Shown here one piece after another: positions 18,216 to 25,758 of a DNA stretch of 64,000 nucleotides. The notes under the pieces are model-generated. The model was not told where the DNA came from and made no database searches. It saw only the letters and a list, made by a program, of their open reading frames with translations. The translations under genes were made by a program, and so were the position numbers. Origin of the DNA: Ralstonia mannitolilytica. Its GTDB lineage: Bacteria; Pseudomonadota; Gammaproteobacteria; Burkholderiales; Burkholderiaceae. The stretch is from the NCBI RefSeq assembly GCF_905397375.1, contig NZ_CAJPVG010000012.1:84523-148522 (forward strand), read 5' to 3'. Position 1 is the first letter of the stretch. Every line of letters starts with the position of its first letter.

Positions 18216-18953
18216 CTACGCACGGAGGGCGTAAGGCAGTGCCGGTACAAATTCCTCGCCGCTCTGGACCAAATAGCGCTCAAGCCGATAGCCGACGTTG
18301 TAGACCCCGCGCAGGACTACGCCATTGTCTTCATACAGCCCGAGTTTGGTCCGCAGCCGCGATACATGGGTGTCGATGGTCCGCGTCATCAGTGGAGCAG
18401 TGCGCCCCCAGGCCAACGCAAAGATCTGGCTGCGTGACAGGGTGCGATCGATGTTGGTAAACAGCAGCAGCGCAAGGCGCGTCTCTATGTCGGTCAGGTC
18501 GGCAGGAATACCGTGCACCCGAACCATGCGTCGCAAGGGCATGACGTCGAACGCGCCCACGGTAAAGCTGGCCTGGTGCATGCGGGCGGGATACACGCGT
18601 CGCAATAGCGCCGTGACGCGGGCTGAGAACGCCAGTGCTCCGGTTGGCATTTCCACATAGTCGTCTGCCCCACCGTCAAGCAGGCGGGCGATGGCAAGCT
18701 GGTCTGGTTTGCTGCCGTAGATCAGAGCCGGGACAGTCTGGAGAGCGCGTGAGCGCAGGAACGTCAGCGCTTCAAGAATGTCCGCATGATCTGCGTTGTC
18801 ATGCAAGACAACAAGATCGTACGAAGCCTGATGAAGGGTGCTGACAAGCGCTTCCAGCGTTGTCAAGCGAACAACCTCGTGGCCGAGGTGCCTCAAGGTG
18901 CTTTCCACCCAATCTCCGTCGTTCGATGCGGAATGGACGAGCGCGATGTGCAT
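18216..18953 (-). CDS. PhoB/OmpR-type regulator with atypical receiver
   Basis: A 245-aa two-domain regulator. The N-terminal receiver-like domain (1-120) begins IALVHSASNDG, where a canonical receiver has a pair of acidic residues. The putative phospho-acceptor is D52 in VVLHDNAD, shifted one place from the usual position. The C-terminal winged helix (about 130-230) ends in the typical TIDTHVSRLRTKLG...VYNVGYRLE. There is no cognate histidine kinase gene next to it. It is the last gene of the minus-strand fimbrial locus, 88 bp after a similar regulator, with AGGA before the ATG. It may bind DNA without phosphorylation. Confidence 0.85.
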   Translation of the reverse strand: MHIALVHSASNDGDWVESTLRHLGHEVVRLTTLEALVSTLHQASYDLVVLHDNADHADILEALTFLRSRALQTVPALIYGSKPDQLAIARLLDGGADDYVEMPTGALAFSARVTALLRRVYPARMHQASFTVGAFDVMPLRRMVRVHGIPADLTDIETRLALLLFTNIDRTLSRSQIFALAWGRTAPLMTRTIDTHVSRLRTKLGLYEDNGVVLRGVYNVGYRLERYLVQSGEEFVPALPYALRA

Positions 18954-19041
18954 AGAAATTCCTGATGTGAATCGGGCGTGCTATCCGGAAGCCGCTAGCC
19001 GTTGGCGATGATGTCGACGGTGTCGATGTCGGCATGCCGAG

Positions 19042-19827
19042 TTACCGACCCAGAGTCAGCGCCTCGCCTTCTCTGCCGGTGTATTCGAATGTCGCGCCAT
19101 CGGTGGGTTCGAGGTCCTCAGCCGGAGAGAATCGATATCCGCCGGATCGCACGGTCTGCACCCATCCCTCGGAGTGGGTGCCTTCGAGCGCCATGCGCAG
19201 CTTGCGTATGTGCACATCCACCGTACGTTTTCCGATGCAGAGGCAGTTGCCCCAGACCTGCGCCAACAGTTCTTCTCGTGAGTGCACGCGCCGCGGGTTG
19301 GCTACGAGAAAGCGCAGCAGCCGGAAGGCAATGGGGCTGAGCACAATCCTTCGGGGGCCGAGTTCGGTTTGTGCAGTCACGGAATGCGACATCGCGTGCA
19401 GTTGGAGACTGTGCATTCGGCTTTCCAGCTCCGTTGCAACCCAGCCGCTGCGCCGTAGAAGCGCACGGATGCGGGCGTGCAGCTCTCCCGCGTGACACTG
19501 TCCGCTCCAGACCTCATCGGCACCCGCATCGAAGGCTGAGATACGTGCTGCGGGTGTGGCGTCGCGCACTGCGGCGATCACCGGCAGCCGGGCGGTGTGC
19601 GCATTGGAACGCAGAGAACGCAGGTCGCGAAGTGCTTCTTCATCGATTGCGCCGAGCGACAAAAGGACAACGTCGGCCTTCGCAGTGATGACGGCCGCGT
19701 GTGCGCCTGTCGGGTCATTGACGTGCGTTGTGCTGTAGCCGCCTTCGCGCAGCGCCGCTATCACGCGATCGAGCCACCAGCGATCAGTCCCGACGACGAG
19801 CGTCCGAACAGCCCATGCCTGATTCAT
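19042..19827 (-). CDS. PhoB/OmpR-type regulator with pseudo-receiver
   Basis: A 261-aa regulator. In the N-terminal domain the phospho-acceptor position is Ser (S57 in VVLLSLGAID) and the acidic pair of strand 1 is missing (LVVGTDRWW), so phosphorylation is unlikely. The C-terminal winged helix is canonical: LSPIAFRLLRFLVANP, RRVHSREELLAQVWG, RTVDVHIRKLRMAL, VRSGGYRFS. GAGG precedes the ATG. It lies 144 bp downstream of the fimbrial adhesin gene on the same strand. Probably a local, phosphorylation-independent regulator of the fimbrial genes; this is inference from position. Confidence 0.87.
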   Translation of the reverse strand: MNQAWAVRTLVVGTDRWWLDRVIAALREGGYSTTHVNDPTGAHAAVITAKADVVLLSLGAIDEEALRDLRSLRSNAHTARLPVIAAVRDATPAARISAFDAGADEVWSGQCHAGELHARIRALLRRSGWVATELESRMHSLQLHAMSHSVTAQTELGPRRIVLSPIAFRLLRFLVANPRRVHSREELLAQVWGNCLCIGKRTVDVHIRKLRMALEGTHSEGWVQTVRSGGYRFSPAEDLEPTDGATFEYTGREGEALTLGR

Positions 19828-19971
19828 CTTTGACCTCGAATGACGATCTGACGCGACCAGAAAGACGGCGCCATTCTGTGCATCGCAATTGGACGGATAC
19901 GATCCCGTGCGTAGCCCGCCGGGCTGCGTTCTACGTGGGGGTGCGTTGTTTTCACTGCTTGTCGACTCGCG

Positions 19972-20988
19972 CTAGTCGTACAGAATCTGAACGGTGACCA
20001 CGGCCGTGAACGGCCCGATCTTCGGGGCGCCCAGCGGCTTGAGCGTTGCCGTCATCGGCACATCGATGTAGGTGTCCGATGGCGAAAACGTGGCCAGCGA
20101 AAACGGCTCGCCGATCGGAAGCATCTTGCCGGTCCGGTCCTGGATGCTGATGCCGAAGCGGCTGTCAGCCGATGGCAGCACGAGCCCATCTTGCAGCGGG
20201 TTCGACGTCTGGAAATAGCCATTGATCTTGACCGAGGTTGTGCACTGCTGCTTGGTCAGCGCGAGGCTGAACGGCCGGGTCGGGGCCGTGGGCGAAAAGC
20301 CTGTCGGTGTGGCTTGAACCTGTCCGAAGTCGACGATGCCGGGCTCCGGTGTGACCGTGACATCGACAATGCACGGCGTCGGCTTCAGGTTCTCCAGCCC
20401 GCTCAGGATGTATTGGAAGCTCGTATTACAGCAGTTCAAACCGCGTGCGCCGTCGAACTGGAACACGGGATAGGTGTCCTGCGGCACGCCCGTCCACGTG
20501 CCGCGCTTCCTGACGACGACTTGATACGTGATGCTGACCGGCACTTTGGGGCACAGGCCTGCATCGAAATCCGCGGTCGTACACACGGGCACGATGTCGC
20601 CCGTCGGCACGCCGGTGCCCACTTGGTTGCTGGCTCCGAAGTGGTCGACGCCCTTGTAGCGGATACCGATCTCCAGACCCCAGGCAGCGGGGTCCATGTT
20701 GGCGGGATTGGCGTAGAAGAAGACGGGGTCCTCCCACGACACGCCGGCACGCAGATCCTTGTAGCAGTAGCCGGTCGTCGTGCGCGTGGGCGATATCCAG
20801 ATGATGTAGCCGTCTGGCGCGTTGACAGGATACGTTTGCACGGAGCCGATCGGCTCGACAAACTTGTCGGCACCACCGGAAGCGACGCAGCGCATGGCCA
20901 TCGCCGATTGCGATCCGAGCACACAAGCCAGTGCAAGCATGGCTTGGAAAGCGAGCTTCGCCACGAACCGTTGAGCAGACGTCGTCAT
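19972..20988 (-). CDS. Fimbrial tip adhesin-like protein
   Basis: Predicted secreted two-domain protein of 338 aa. Signal peptide AKLAFQAMLALACVLGSQSAMA, then a Cys-containing N-terminal lectin-like region without a recognisable family. A C-terminal pilin-like domain follows (from about residue 210: VTPEPGIVDFGQVQATPTGF, then QQCTTSVKINGYF and ending VTVQILYD). This layout is that of a chaperone-usher tip adhesin. ATG at 20988 overlaps the chaperone stop (ATGA) with GGAG nine bases upstream. The GTG at 21006 is a less likely start. Receptor unknown. Confidence 0.82.
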   Translation of the reverse strand: MTTSAQRFVAKLAFQAMLALACVLGSQSAMAMRCVASGGADKFVEPIGSVQTYPVNAPDGYIIWISPTRTTTGYCYKDLRAGVSWEDPVFFYANPANMDPAAWGLEIGIRYKGVDHFGASNQVGTGVPTGDIVPVCTTADFDAGLCPKVPVSITYQVVVRKRGTWTGVPQDTYPVFQFDGARGLNCCNTSFQYILSGLENLKPTPCIVDVTVTPEPGIVDFGQVQATPTGFSPTAPTRPFSLALTKQQCTTSVKINGYFQTSNPLQDGLVLPSADSRFGISIQDRTGKMLPIGEPFSLATFSPSDTYIDVPMTATLKPLGAPKIGPFTAVVTVQILYD

Positions 20989-21722
20989 GGCTGCGCGCTC
21001 CGGCACGTTGCGCCGTCGCAGGTGTACTTGACGGCGTTCTGTCCACCCCAGTCGTTCATATGAGAGACGTACAGCGTGGCCGGCAGCGCGCCGGAGAAAT
21101 CAGCTTCAGCGGTGGCCTTGGGCGCGACCATGACCGCATCGAACTTCAGCGTCTTTTTCTCTTCACCCGCAGCAAGCTCCACCACCGTGATGTGAAGAGG
21201 CGTCGGGTTGTCGAGCACCAACTTATGGCGTGATGCGTCGAGCCGCAGCGTCATCGGCAGAGACGGATCGTCTTCGGGCTTGGGTTGCACGCCCTTGGGC
21301 CGGTAGAACAGTTTGATCTTCGAGTGCAGTGCGATCTGGATCGCATTCTGCGCGTCCGTCTTGGGCGGAATCTCCCTCACGTTCAGATAGAAGACCGATT
21401 CCCGGTCCGTCGGCAGCATATCGCCGGGCAGCTTCACGATGCGGAGGATGTTGCGCTCGTTCGGTTCAATGCGCTGCAGCGGAGGCAGCACCATGAAAGG
21501 CGAGGTGATGCGCTTGCCTGCAGCGTCCTCGATCCACGACTGGACCACGTAGGGATACTTCTCGCTCTTGTTGGCGACGGTCAGGCTTTCCGATTGCGAC
21601 TCGGCGTTGTAGATGATGCGTGTGCGGTCCGGAACGACCGCCGCGTGCACCGGTGAGCAAAGCTGCATCAGGATGCTCAGGCCTGCGAAGTACGGGATGG
21701 GGGCGAAAGCGGATCGGATCAT
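20985..21722 (-). CDS. Periplasmic fimbrial chaperone (PapD/FimC family)
   Basis: A 245-aa chaperone with a signal peptide ending VHA-AVVP. Two Ig-like domains are recognisable from the conserved subunit-anchoring residues: Arg in DRTRIIYN and Lys in SKIKLFYRP. The family motif NILRIVKLP lies in the F1-G1 region. It folds and delivers pilin subunits by donor-strand complementation. It lies between usher and adhesin with ATGA overlaps at both ends, so the three are tightly coupled. Confidence 0.93.
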   Translation of the reverse strand: MIRSAFAPIPYFAGLSILMQLCSPVHAAVVPDRTRIIYNAESQSESLTVANKSEKYPYVVQSWIEDAAGKRITSPFMVLPPLQRIEPNERNILRIVKLPGDMLPTDRESVFYLNVREIPPKTDAQNAIQIALHSKIKLFYRPKGVQPKPEDDPSLPMTLRLDASRHKLVLDNPTPLHITVVELAAGEEKKTLKFDAVMVAPKATAEADFSGALPATLYVSHMNDWGGQNAVKYTCDGATCRSAQP

Positions 21723-24202
21723 GAAGGTTTCCTCTCAGAAATATCGGCGCCCGCCGTGCAGGGCAGGGCAATGGGTTCAGGGGTGAGCGTGAGTGCGGCA
21801 GGCACGTTGGCCACATCGCACAGGCGCTTGTCCGACTGCCTGACAGACAGCACGGTGCCGGGGCGCACGCCGGCCAGATAAACGACACCATGTTCGCCAA
21901 CGATGCCCAGCTCCTTGCCGGTTCCCACGTCCACGACAGAAGCGCCGAAAGGAACGGCCTTGCCCGCCGCGTCGATGAGCGCGACAAGTACGTTGCTTCC
22001 GTGCGTGGTGTCGAAGCGCAGGAAGCCGATGGCGCCATCCGTCAGGACGACGCGCTGGACTGGATTGTTCACCGTGGTCTCCAGCGACGTGCGCTTCGTG
22101 TTGATGCGCGCGTCGTAGATGTTGAATGGCGCGACGGAGCCGATCACGGCATAGCCGCGCGAGTCTGTCCGCGCCTGCGTGCCGGCAAAGGCCACGCCGG
22201 GTACGCCGTCTGCGGAGACGAGCAGACGGGTGTCGCCGTTCATCCCCATGGCATGCGCGGCGACGCCATACCGGGTGGCGACCAGCGAGCCATCGAGTTC
22301 GAGCGATGCCGCGCGATAGGTATCGCCCGTGGCGGATGCCTGCGCGTTGACCTGCATGGTGCTGGTCTGCTTGCGCAGGTTTGCGGCCAGCGATGCGCGC
22401 CCGTTCGTGGTGCCGGTGTATGCGGCATAGCTGAGCCCCTGGTCGTCGCTGCCCGAGTAGCCCGTACTGAAGTTCAGGCCGCCGGCGCCGGACGTCGTGA
22501 CGCTGGACGACGCCACCTGCCGGTTTCCAAGCGGGATCGTCATCGCGAGGAACACCTGGTTGCTCCCGCCCGCAAAACCGCGTGTGTGGTACGCAGAAAA
22601 ATTCAGCGATACGTTGTGGAGATTGCCCAGCGAGACCGTTCTGGCAAGCGTCAATCCGATGCGGTCGTCCGGCGTCCGATCCCAATAGCTGGTCCGGTCG
22701 TATGTCAGGAAGGTCGAAAGCATGCCGAGGCGCTTGGCCGATGAAACCGAAACGCGTTGACGGCTGCCGGCCAACCCGGCCACCGTCGGATCTCCGAAGA
22801 ACTGGGGAAAGCTCGTGTAGGTACGGTCCGAGAATCGATAGCCGAAGAAGCGCAGATCCGAATCCAGGGTGTCGAAGTGCTTGGCGTAGTTGAATCGATA
22901 GGAGCGTCCGGTCTGCGTCTCGCCGCTCCACCACAGGTGCGCGCGCGCGTAGGTTACGTCGGCAGAGACGGCGCCCAGTTTGCCGAGATTCTTGCCGGCG
23001 CCCAAAGCAATGGAGCCGTATCCGGACGCGCCGATGCCGCCGCCGTACAGGGTCACTTCATGCGGCAGCCCGTACGCCACTTCGGCAAATCCGAAGACCG
23101 GCGTGATGCCGTTGCCGCCAAAGAGCCGCGGCGTGCCCGTTGCGAATTTGTAGCGCAGCTCACCCTCGCGCGCGAGGAAGGGCACTGCGGCGGTGGTGAC
23201 GGTAAAGCGCTGCTCCGTGCCATCTTCTTCCTGCACGGTCACATCCAGCGTGCCTTGCACATTTGCCGAAAAATCCTGCAGCGAAAACGCGCCGGGCGGT
23301 ACCCGCGTCGCATACAGCACGCGGCCCTGCTGCGAGACCGTTACCGTGGCATAGGTGCGCGCAACGCCGGTAATGGGTGCTGCGTAGCCCCGCATGCCCG
23401 GCGGCAGCATGCGGTCGTCGCTCTGCACGGCTGCGCCGGTCAGTGCAAAGGTGTCGAAGATGTCGGAGTTCAGGTAGGTCTGCCCGAGCGATACCGTCGA
23501 GCGGATCGTGGGGAGCGCCCGATATGCATACAGCCGATTGAACTGGAATGTATTGGACGATCCACCAAAATCGGACGCCGCGCCGGAAGCCAGCTGAGCC
23601 TGGTAGTCGCCTCGAACGCGCCATGCACCGGCGTTTGCGCCAACCGTGCCGTAGCCTTGTAGCGTGGTCGTGTGTCCGGACTGACTCTGCTGGGTGGTGC
23701 CGATGAGCCGGTAGTCGAGCATCGCTCCGGGGATGCCATCGCTCCAGCGTTGCGGCGGGACGTAATTCGCATCCGCATATTCGAGTGCGGCCTGGGGGAC
23801 TGAAATCAGCAAGCGGCCCGATGCCTTGTCATGCCGGACGACGGCGCCGTCGATGCTGGTGAGGTCAACACACTTGCCATCCTGGGTGATGTTCAGCGAC
23901 TTTGATACCCCGGGCTTCAGGTCGAACTGGGCGACCAGGCCTGATGGCAGGCATGCCCGCGTGTTGTCGCCCGGTGCCGCCACGAATTCAATCTGCTCTC
24001 GGGAAAGCAACTGCCCATTGAAGACAACGTCGAGCAGATAGGCGCCGGGCGGCGTGTAATCGGCGCGCGCGAATTGCGTCAGATCCACATCGCTCGCGCC
24101 GTCGATGCTGAGGAACGAGGTATTGAATTCAGTGGCGCCGGCGTCTGCAGCCAACCAGATGGCCGCAATGCTGGCGCAGAGGATCCGTTGCTTGAAGTTC
24201 AC
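21719..24202 (-). CDS. Outer-membrane fimbrial usher (FimD/PapC family)
   Basis: Outer-membrane assembly platform, 827 aa from the GTG at 24202. That start gives a clean signal peptide (NFKQRILCASIAAIWLAADAGA) followed by EFNTSFLSIDG, the typical first strand of the usher N-terminal domain. An in-frame TTG at 24247 lies inside the T-run of the upstream terminator and is unlikely. Landmarks: YLLDVVFNGQLL, the barrel region with QFNRLYAYRALPTIRSTVSL, the plug-adjacent PPGMRGYAAPITGVARTYA, and C-terminal domains ending VPAALTLTPEPIALPC. It is second in the operon after the major pilin. Confidence 0.93.
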   Translation of the reverse strand: MNFKQRILCASIAAIWLAADAGATEFNTSFLSIDGASDVDLTQFARADYTPPGAYLLDVVFNGQLLSREQIEFVAAPGDNTRACLPSGLVAQFDLKPGVSKSLNITQDGKCVDLTSIDGAVVRHDKASGRLLISVPQAALEYADANYVPPQRWSDGIPGAMLDYRLIGTTQQSQSGHTTTLQGYGTVGANAGAWRVRGDYQAQLASGAASDFGGSSNTFQFNRLYAYRALPTIRSTVSLGQTYLNSDIFDTFALTGAAVQSDDRMLPPGMRGYAAPITGVARTYATVTVSQQGRVLYATRVPPGAFSLQDFSANVQGTLDVTVQEEDGTEQRFTVTTAAVPFLAREGELRYKFATGTPRLFGGNGITPVFGFAEVAYGLPHEVTLYGGGIGASGYGSIALGAGKNLGKLGAVSADVTYARAHLWWSGETQTGRSYRFNYAKHFDTLDSDLRFFGYRFSDRTYTSFPQFFGDPTVAGLAGSRQRVSVSSAKRLGMLSTFLTYDRTSYWDRTPDDRIGLTLARTVSLGNLHNVSLNFSAYHTRGFAGGSNQVFLAMTIPLGNRQVASSSVTTSGAGGLNFSTGYSGSDDQGLSYAAYTGTTNGRASLAANLRKQTSTMQVNAQASATGDTYRAASLELDGSLVATRYGVAAHAMGMNGDTRLLVSADGVPGVAFAGTQARTDSRGYAVIGSVAPFNIYDARINTKRTSLETTVNNPVQRVVLTDGAIGFLRFDTTHGSNVLVALIDAAGKAVPFGASVVDVGTGKELGIVGEHGVVYLAGVRPGTVLSVRQSDKRLCDVANVPAALTLTPEPIALPCTAGADISERKPS

Positions 24203-24245
24203 GTCTGAATGGGCCGGCGGTTTCTCCGGCGAGCAAGGAGTGGGC

Positions 24246-24270
24246 AAGAAAAAGGGGGCTTGCGCCCCCT
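24246..24270 (-). terminator. Intrinsic terminator between pilin and usher genes
   Basis: On the minus strand a perfect 7-bp stem AGGGGGC/GCCCCCT with a GCAA tetraloop is followed by TTTTTCTT. It lies 27 bp after the pilin stop. Partial read-through would give much more pilin than usher mRNA, as in other fimbrial operons. Confidence 0.8.
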
Positions 24271-24296
24271 CTGCCGCTCAGGCTGAAAAGATCGCT

Positions 24297-24815
24297 TTAC
24301 TGGTAGCGCACCGTGAAGTTGGCGACCGAGTTGGCCAGGCCGGGGGTGACGGTGGCTGCGGTCGACTCGTACATCGCCGCGAACTGCACCGTGTTGTTGC
24401 CGTTGGACAGAACGACCGGTGCCTTTTGCTCGGCGCCGTTGTCCAGGTATTCACCCGAGGCGGTCTGCAGGCGTACGCCGACGTTGGCAGCGCTGCCCGT
24501 GGTTGCGAACAGGCCCGGGGTGACGGTGTCGGCCGTGCCCGTGAACGTGAAGTACGCGTTCTTGGCCGTGCTGGTGTCGCAGTCCGTCAACTGGATGTTG
24601 AAGGGCGTCGCCTGCGAGCGGTCGCCGAGCTTGCTGAACAGGTTGGCCGGCACTTGACCCAGCGAGACGGTTTGGTCGAGCGTGTCACCGCTGATGCCGC
24701 AGGCGCCGGCGACGATTTCGCCGTTGAAGGTGATGGTGCCCGGGTTGCCGTTGCCAGCAGCAAATGCGGAGGCGGAGAGTGCTGCGATAACGGCGGCTGC
24801 AAATGCTTGTTTCAT
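24297..24815 (-). CDS. Major fimbrial subunit (type 1 pilin-like)
   Basis: Structural pilin of 172 aa. Signal peptide AAAVIAALSASAFA-AGNG, then the type 1 pilin start GTITFNGEIVAGACGIS. The two Cys (AGACGIS and LTDCDTS) would form the conserved disulfide, and the C-terminus VANFTVRYQ has the penultimate Tyr and alternating hydrophobics of the beta-zipper. It is the first gene of the operon and the only pilin-type subunit apart from the adhesin. A terminator separates it from the usher. The ATG at 24815 is the only start that gives a signal peptide. Confidence 0.93.
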   Translation of the reverse strand: MKQAFAAAVIAALSASAFAAGNGNPGTITFNGEIVAGACGISGDTLDQTVSLGQVPANLFSKLGDRSQATPFNIQLTDCDTSTAKNAYFTFTGTADTVTPGLFATTGSAANVGVRLQTASGEYLDNGAEQKAPVVLSNGNNTVQFAAMYESTAATVTPGLANSVANFTVRYQ

Positions 24816-24872
24816 AGGAGTGGAGACTTGTTGATGTTTGTCAGGGCCTGCACGGGATGTGCACGCAGGTTG

Positions 24873-24917
24873 ATTATTGGAAATGCAGTCGGGCAGGAAC
24901 ATCAGTCCAGTACGAAA
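24873..24917 (-). promoter_or_regulatory. Candidate pilin promoter with AGTACGAA motif
   Basis: AATAAT (minus strand, 24873-24878) is a plausible -10 box; no good -35 exists, so an activator is likely. AGTACGAA at 24909-24916 is centred about 37 bp upstream of it. The same 8-mer lies at 29325-29332 (before the autotransporter gene) and 30393-30400 (before the kinase gene). Confidence 0.4.
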
Positions 24918-24952
24918 TGCGTCGCGATGTCTCGTCGTAGCAACCCGGCAGG

Positions 24953-25645
24953 TCAGTGGTCTGTTGGCATGACTGGACGATTGGCAACGCGGTACTCCGC
25001 AGTCGTCTCCCAACCGAGTTCGAGGGCGTAGCGATAAAGGTCCGCCTCACGGTCGATACCCAGCTTGCGCATGGCAGAGACCTTCTGTGCGCTGATGGTC
25101 TGCTTGCCGCGTTCCAGGCGTTGCGCAATCTGGCCGACGGATAGGCCCGACACGAACAGACGGATGACCTGTTCTTCACGCACAGTGAGGGCTGGGCGTG
25201 CCTTTCCGCCGACACCGCGTGATCCATCAAGCGTTGCCTGCATGAGCGGTGACAGGTAGGTCCGCCCGCGCTCGACGCTGCGTATGGCCAGCGGGATATG
25301 CGACAGCTCGTCGGCCTTGCTGACGAGGCCGTGGATGCCTGTTGCCGCGAGTCGCGGGAGGATGGCGCCGTTGTCGAGCATGGTCAGCACAACGATGCGG
25401 AGCAGCGGATAGCGGCCCAGCAGAAAGCCCATCAACGGAATGCCGTCGCCGTAGTCGCCGCCCGGCATGGCGTAGTCGGTCAGGAGGACGTCGCACGGAT
25501 AGCGGTCCAGCAGCGCAACCATTTCGCTGGAGTTGCACGCTGTGCCGACGATCTCCATGTCGCCGGATTCTTCAATGATGGCGGTGACGCCCGCGACAAC
25601 GACAGGATGGTCGTCCGCGAGCACAACTCGGATTCGTGCGTTCAT
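24953..25645 (-). CDS. RcsB-like response regulator (LuxR/NarL type), copy 1
   Basis: A 230-aa response regulator. The receiver has ADDHP acidic residues, phospho-acceptor D57 (LLTDYAMPGG) and Lys in VSKADE. It carries the extra GDYGDGIPL loop seen in RcsB. The C-terminal LuxR-type HTH is LTVREEQVIRLFVSGLSVGQ, then KQTISAQKVSAMRKLGI, very like RcsB. Copy 2 at 29372-30049 shares the same loop and layout. ATG at 25645 is preferred over the longer frame to 25696 because the domain starts there. It lies between the autotransporter and the fimbrial operon and probably controls one or both; the hybrid kinase at 30476 is the only kinase nearby. Confidence 0.93.
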   Translation of the reverse strand: MNARIRVVLADDHPVVVAGVTAIIEESGDMEIVGTACNSSEMVALLDRYPCDVLLTDYAMPGGDYGDGIPLMGFLLGRYPLLRIVVLTMLDNGAILPRLAATGIHGLVSKADELSHIPLAIRSVERGRTYLSPLMQATLDGSRGVGGKARPALTVREEQVIRLFVSGLSVGQIAQRLERGKQTISAQKVSAMRKLGIDREADLYRYALELGWETTAEYRVANRPVMPTDH

Positions 25646-25674
25646 TGGAATGGGGATGTTGCGGCGGAATGCGG

Positions 25675-25704
25675 AAAAAAGGCGGCGGTAGAACACCGCC
25701 GCCT
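25675..25704 (-). terminator. Terminator of the trimeric autotransporter gene
   Basis: Minus strand: perfect 10-bp stem AGGCGGCGGT/ACCGCCGCCT with a 5-nt loop followed by six T. It lies 55 bp downstream of the autotransporter stop and just upstream of the RcsB-like copy 1 gene, so that gene needs read-through or its own promoter. Confidence 0.85.
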
Positions 25705-25758
25705 CGTGGCGCAGACAGATCGCTGTTCAGGCTGGCCTGAGCAGCGCGGCAGCCTGGC

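Noticed and set aside
24203..24247. TTG at 24247 as usher start
   Set aside because: It lies within the T-run of the terminator and would put a non-hydrophobic stretch before the signal peptide; GTG 24202 fits better.
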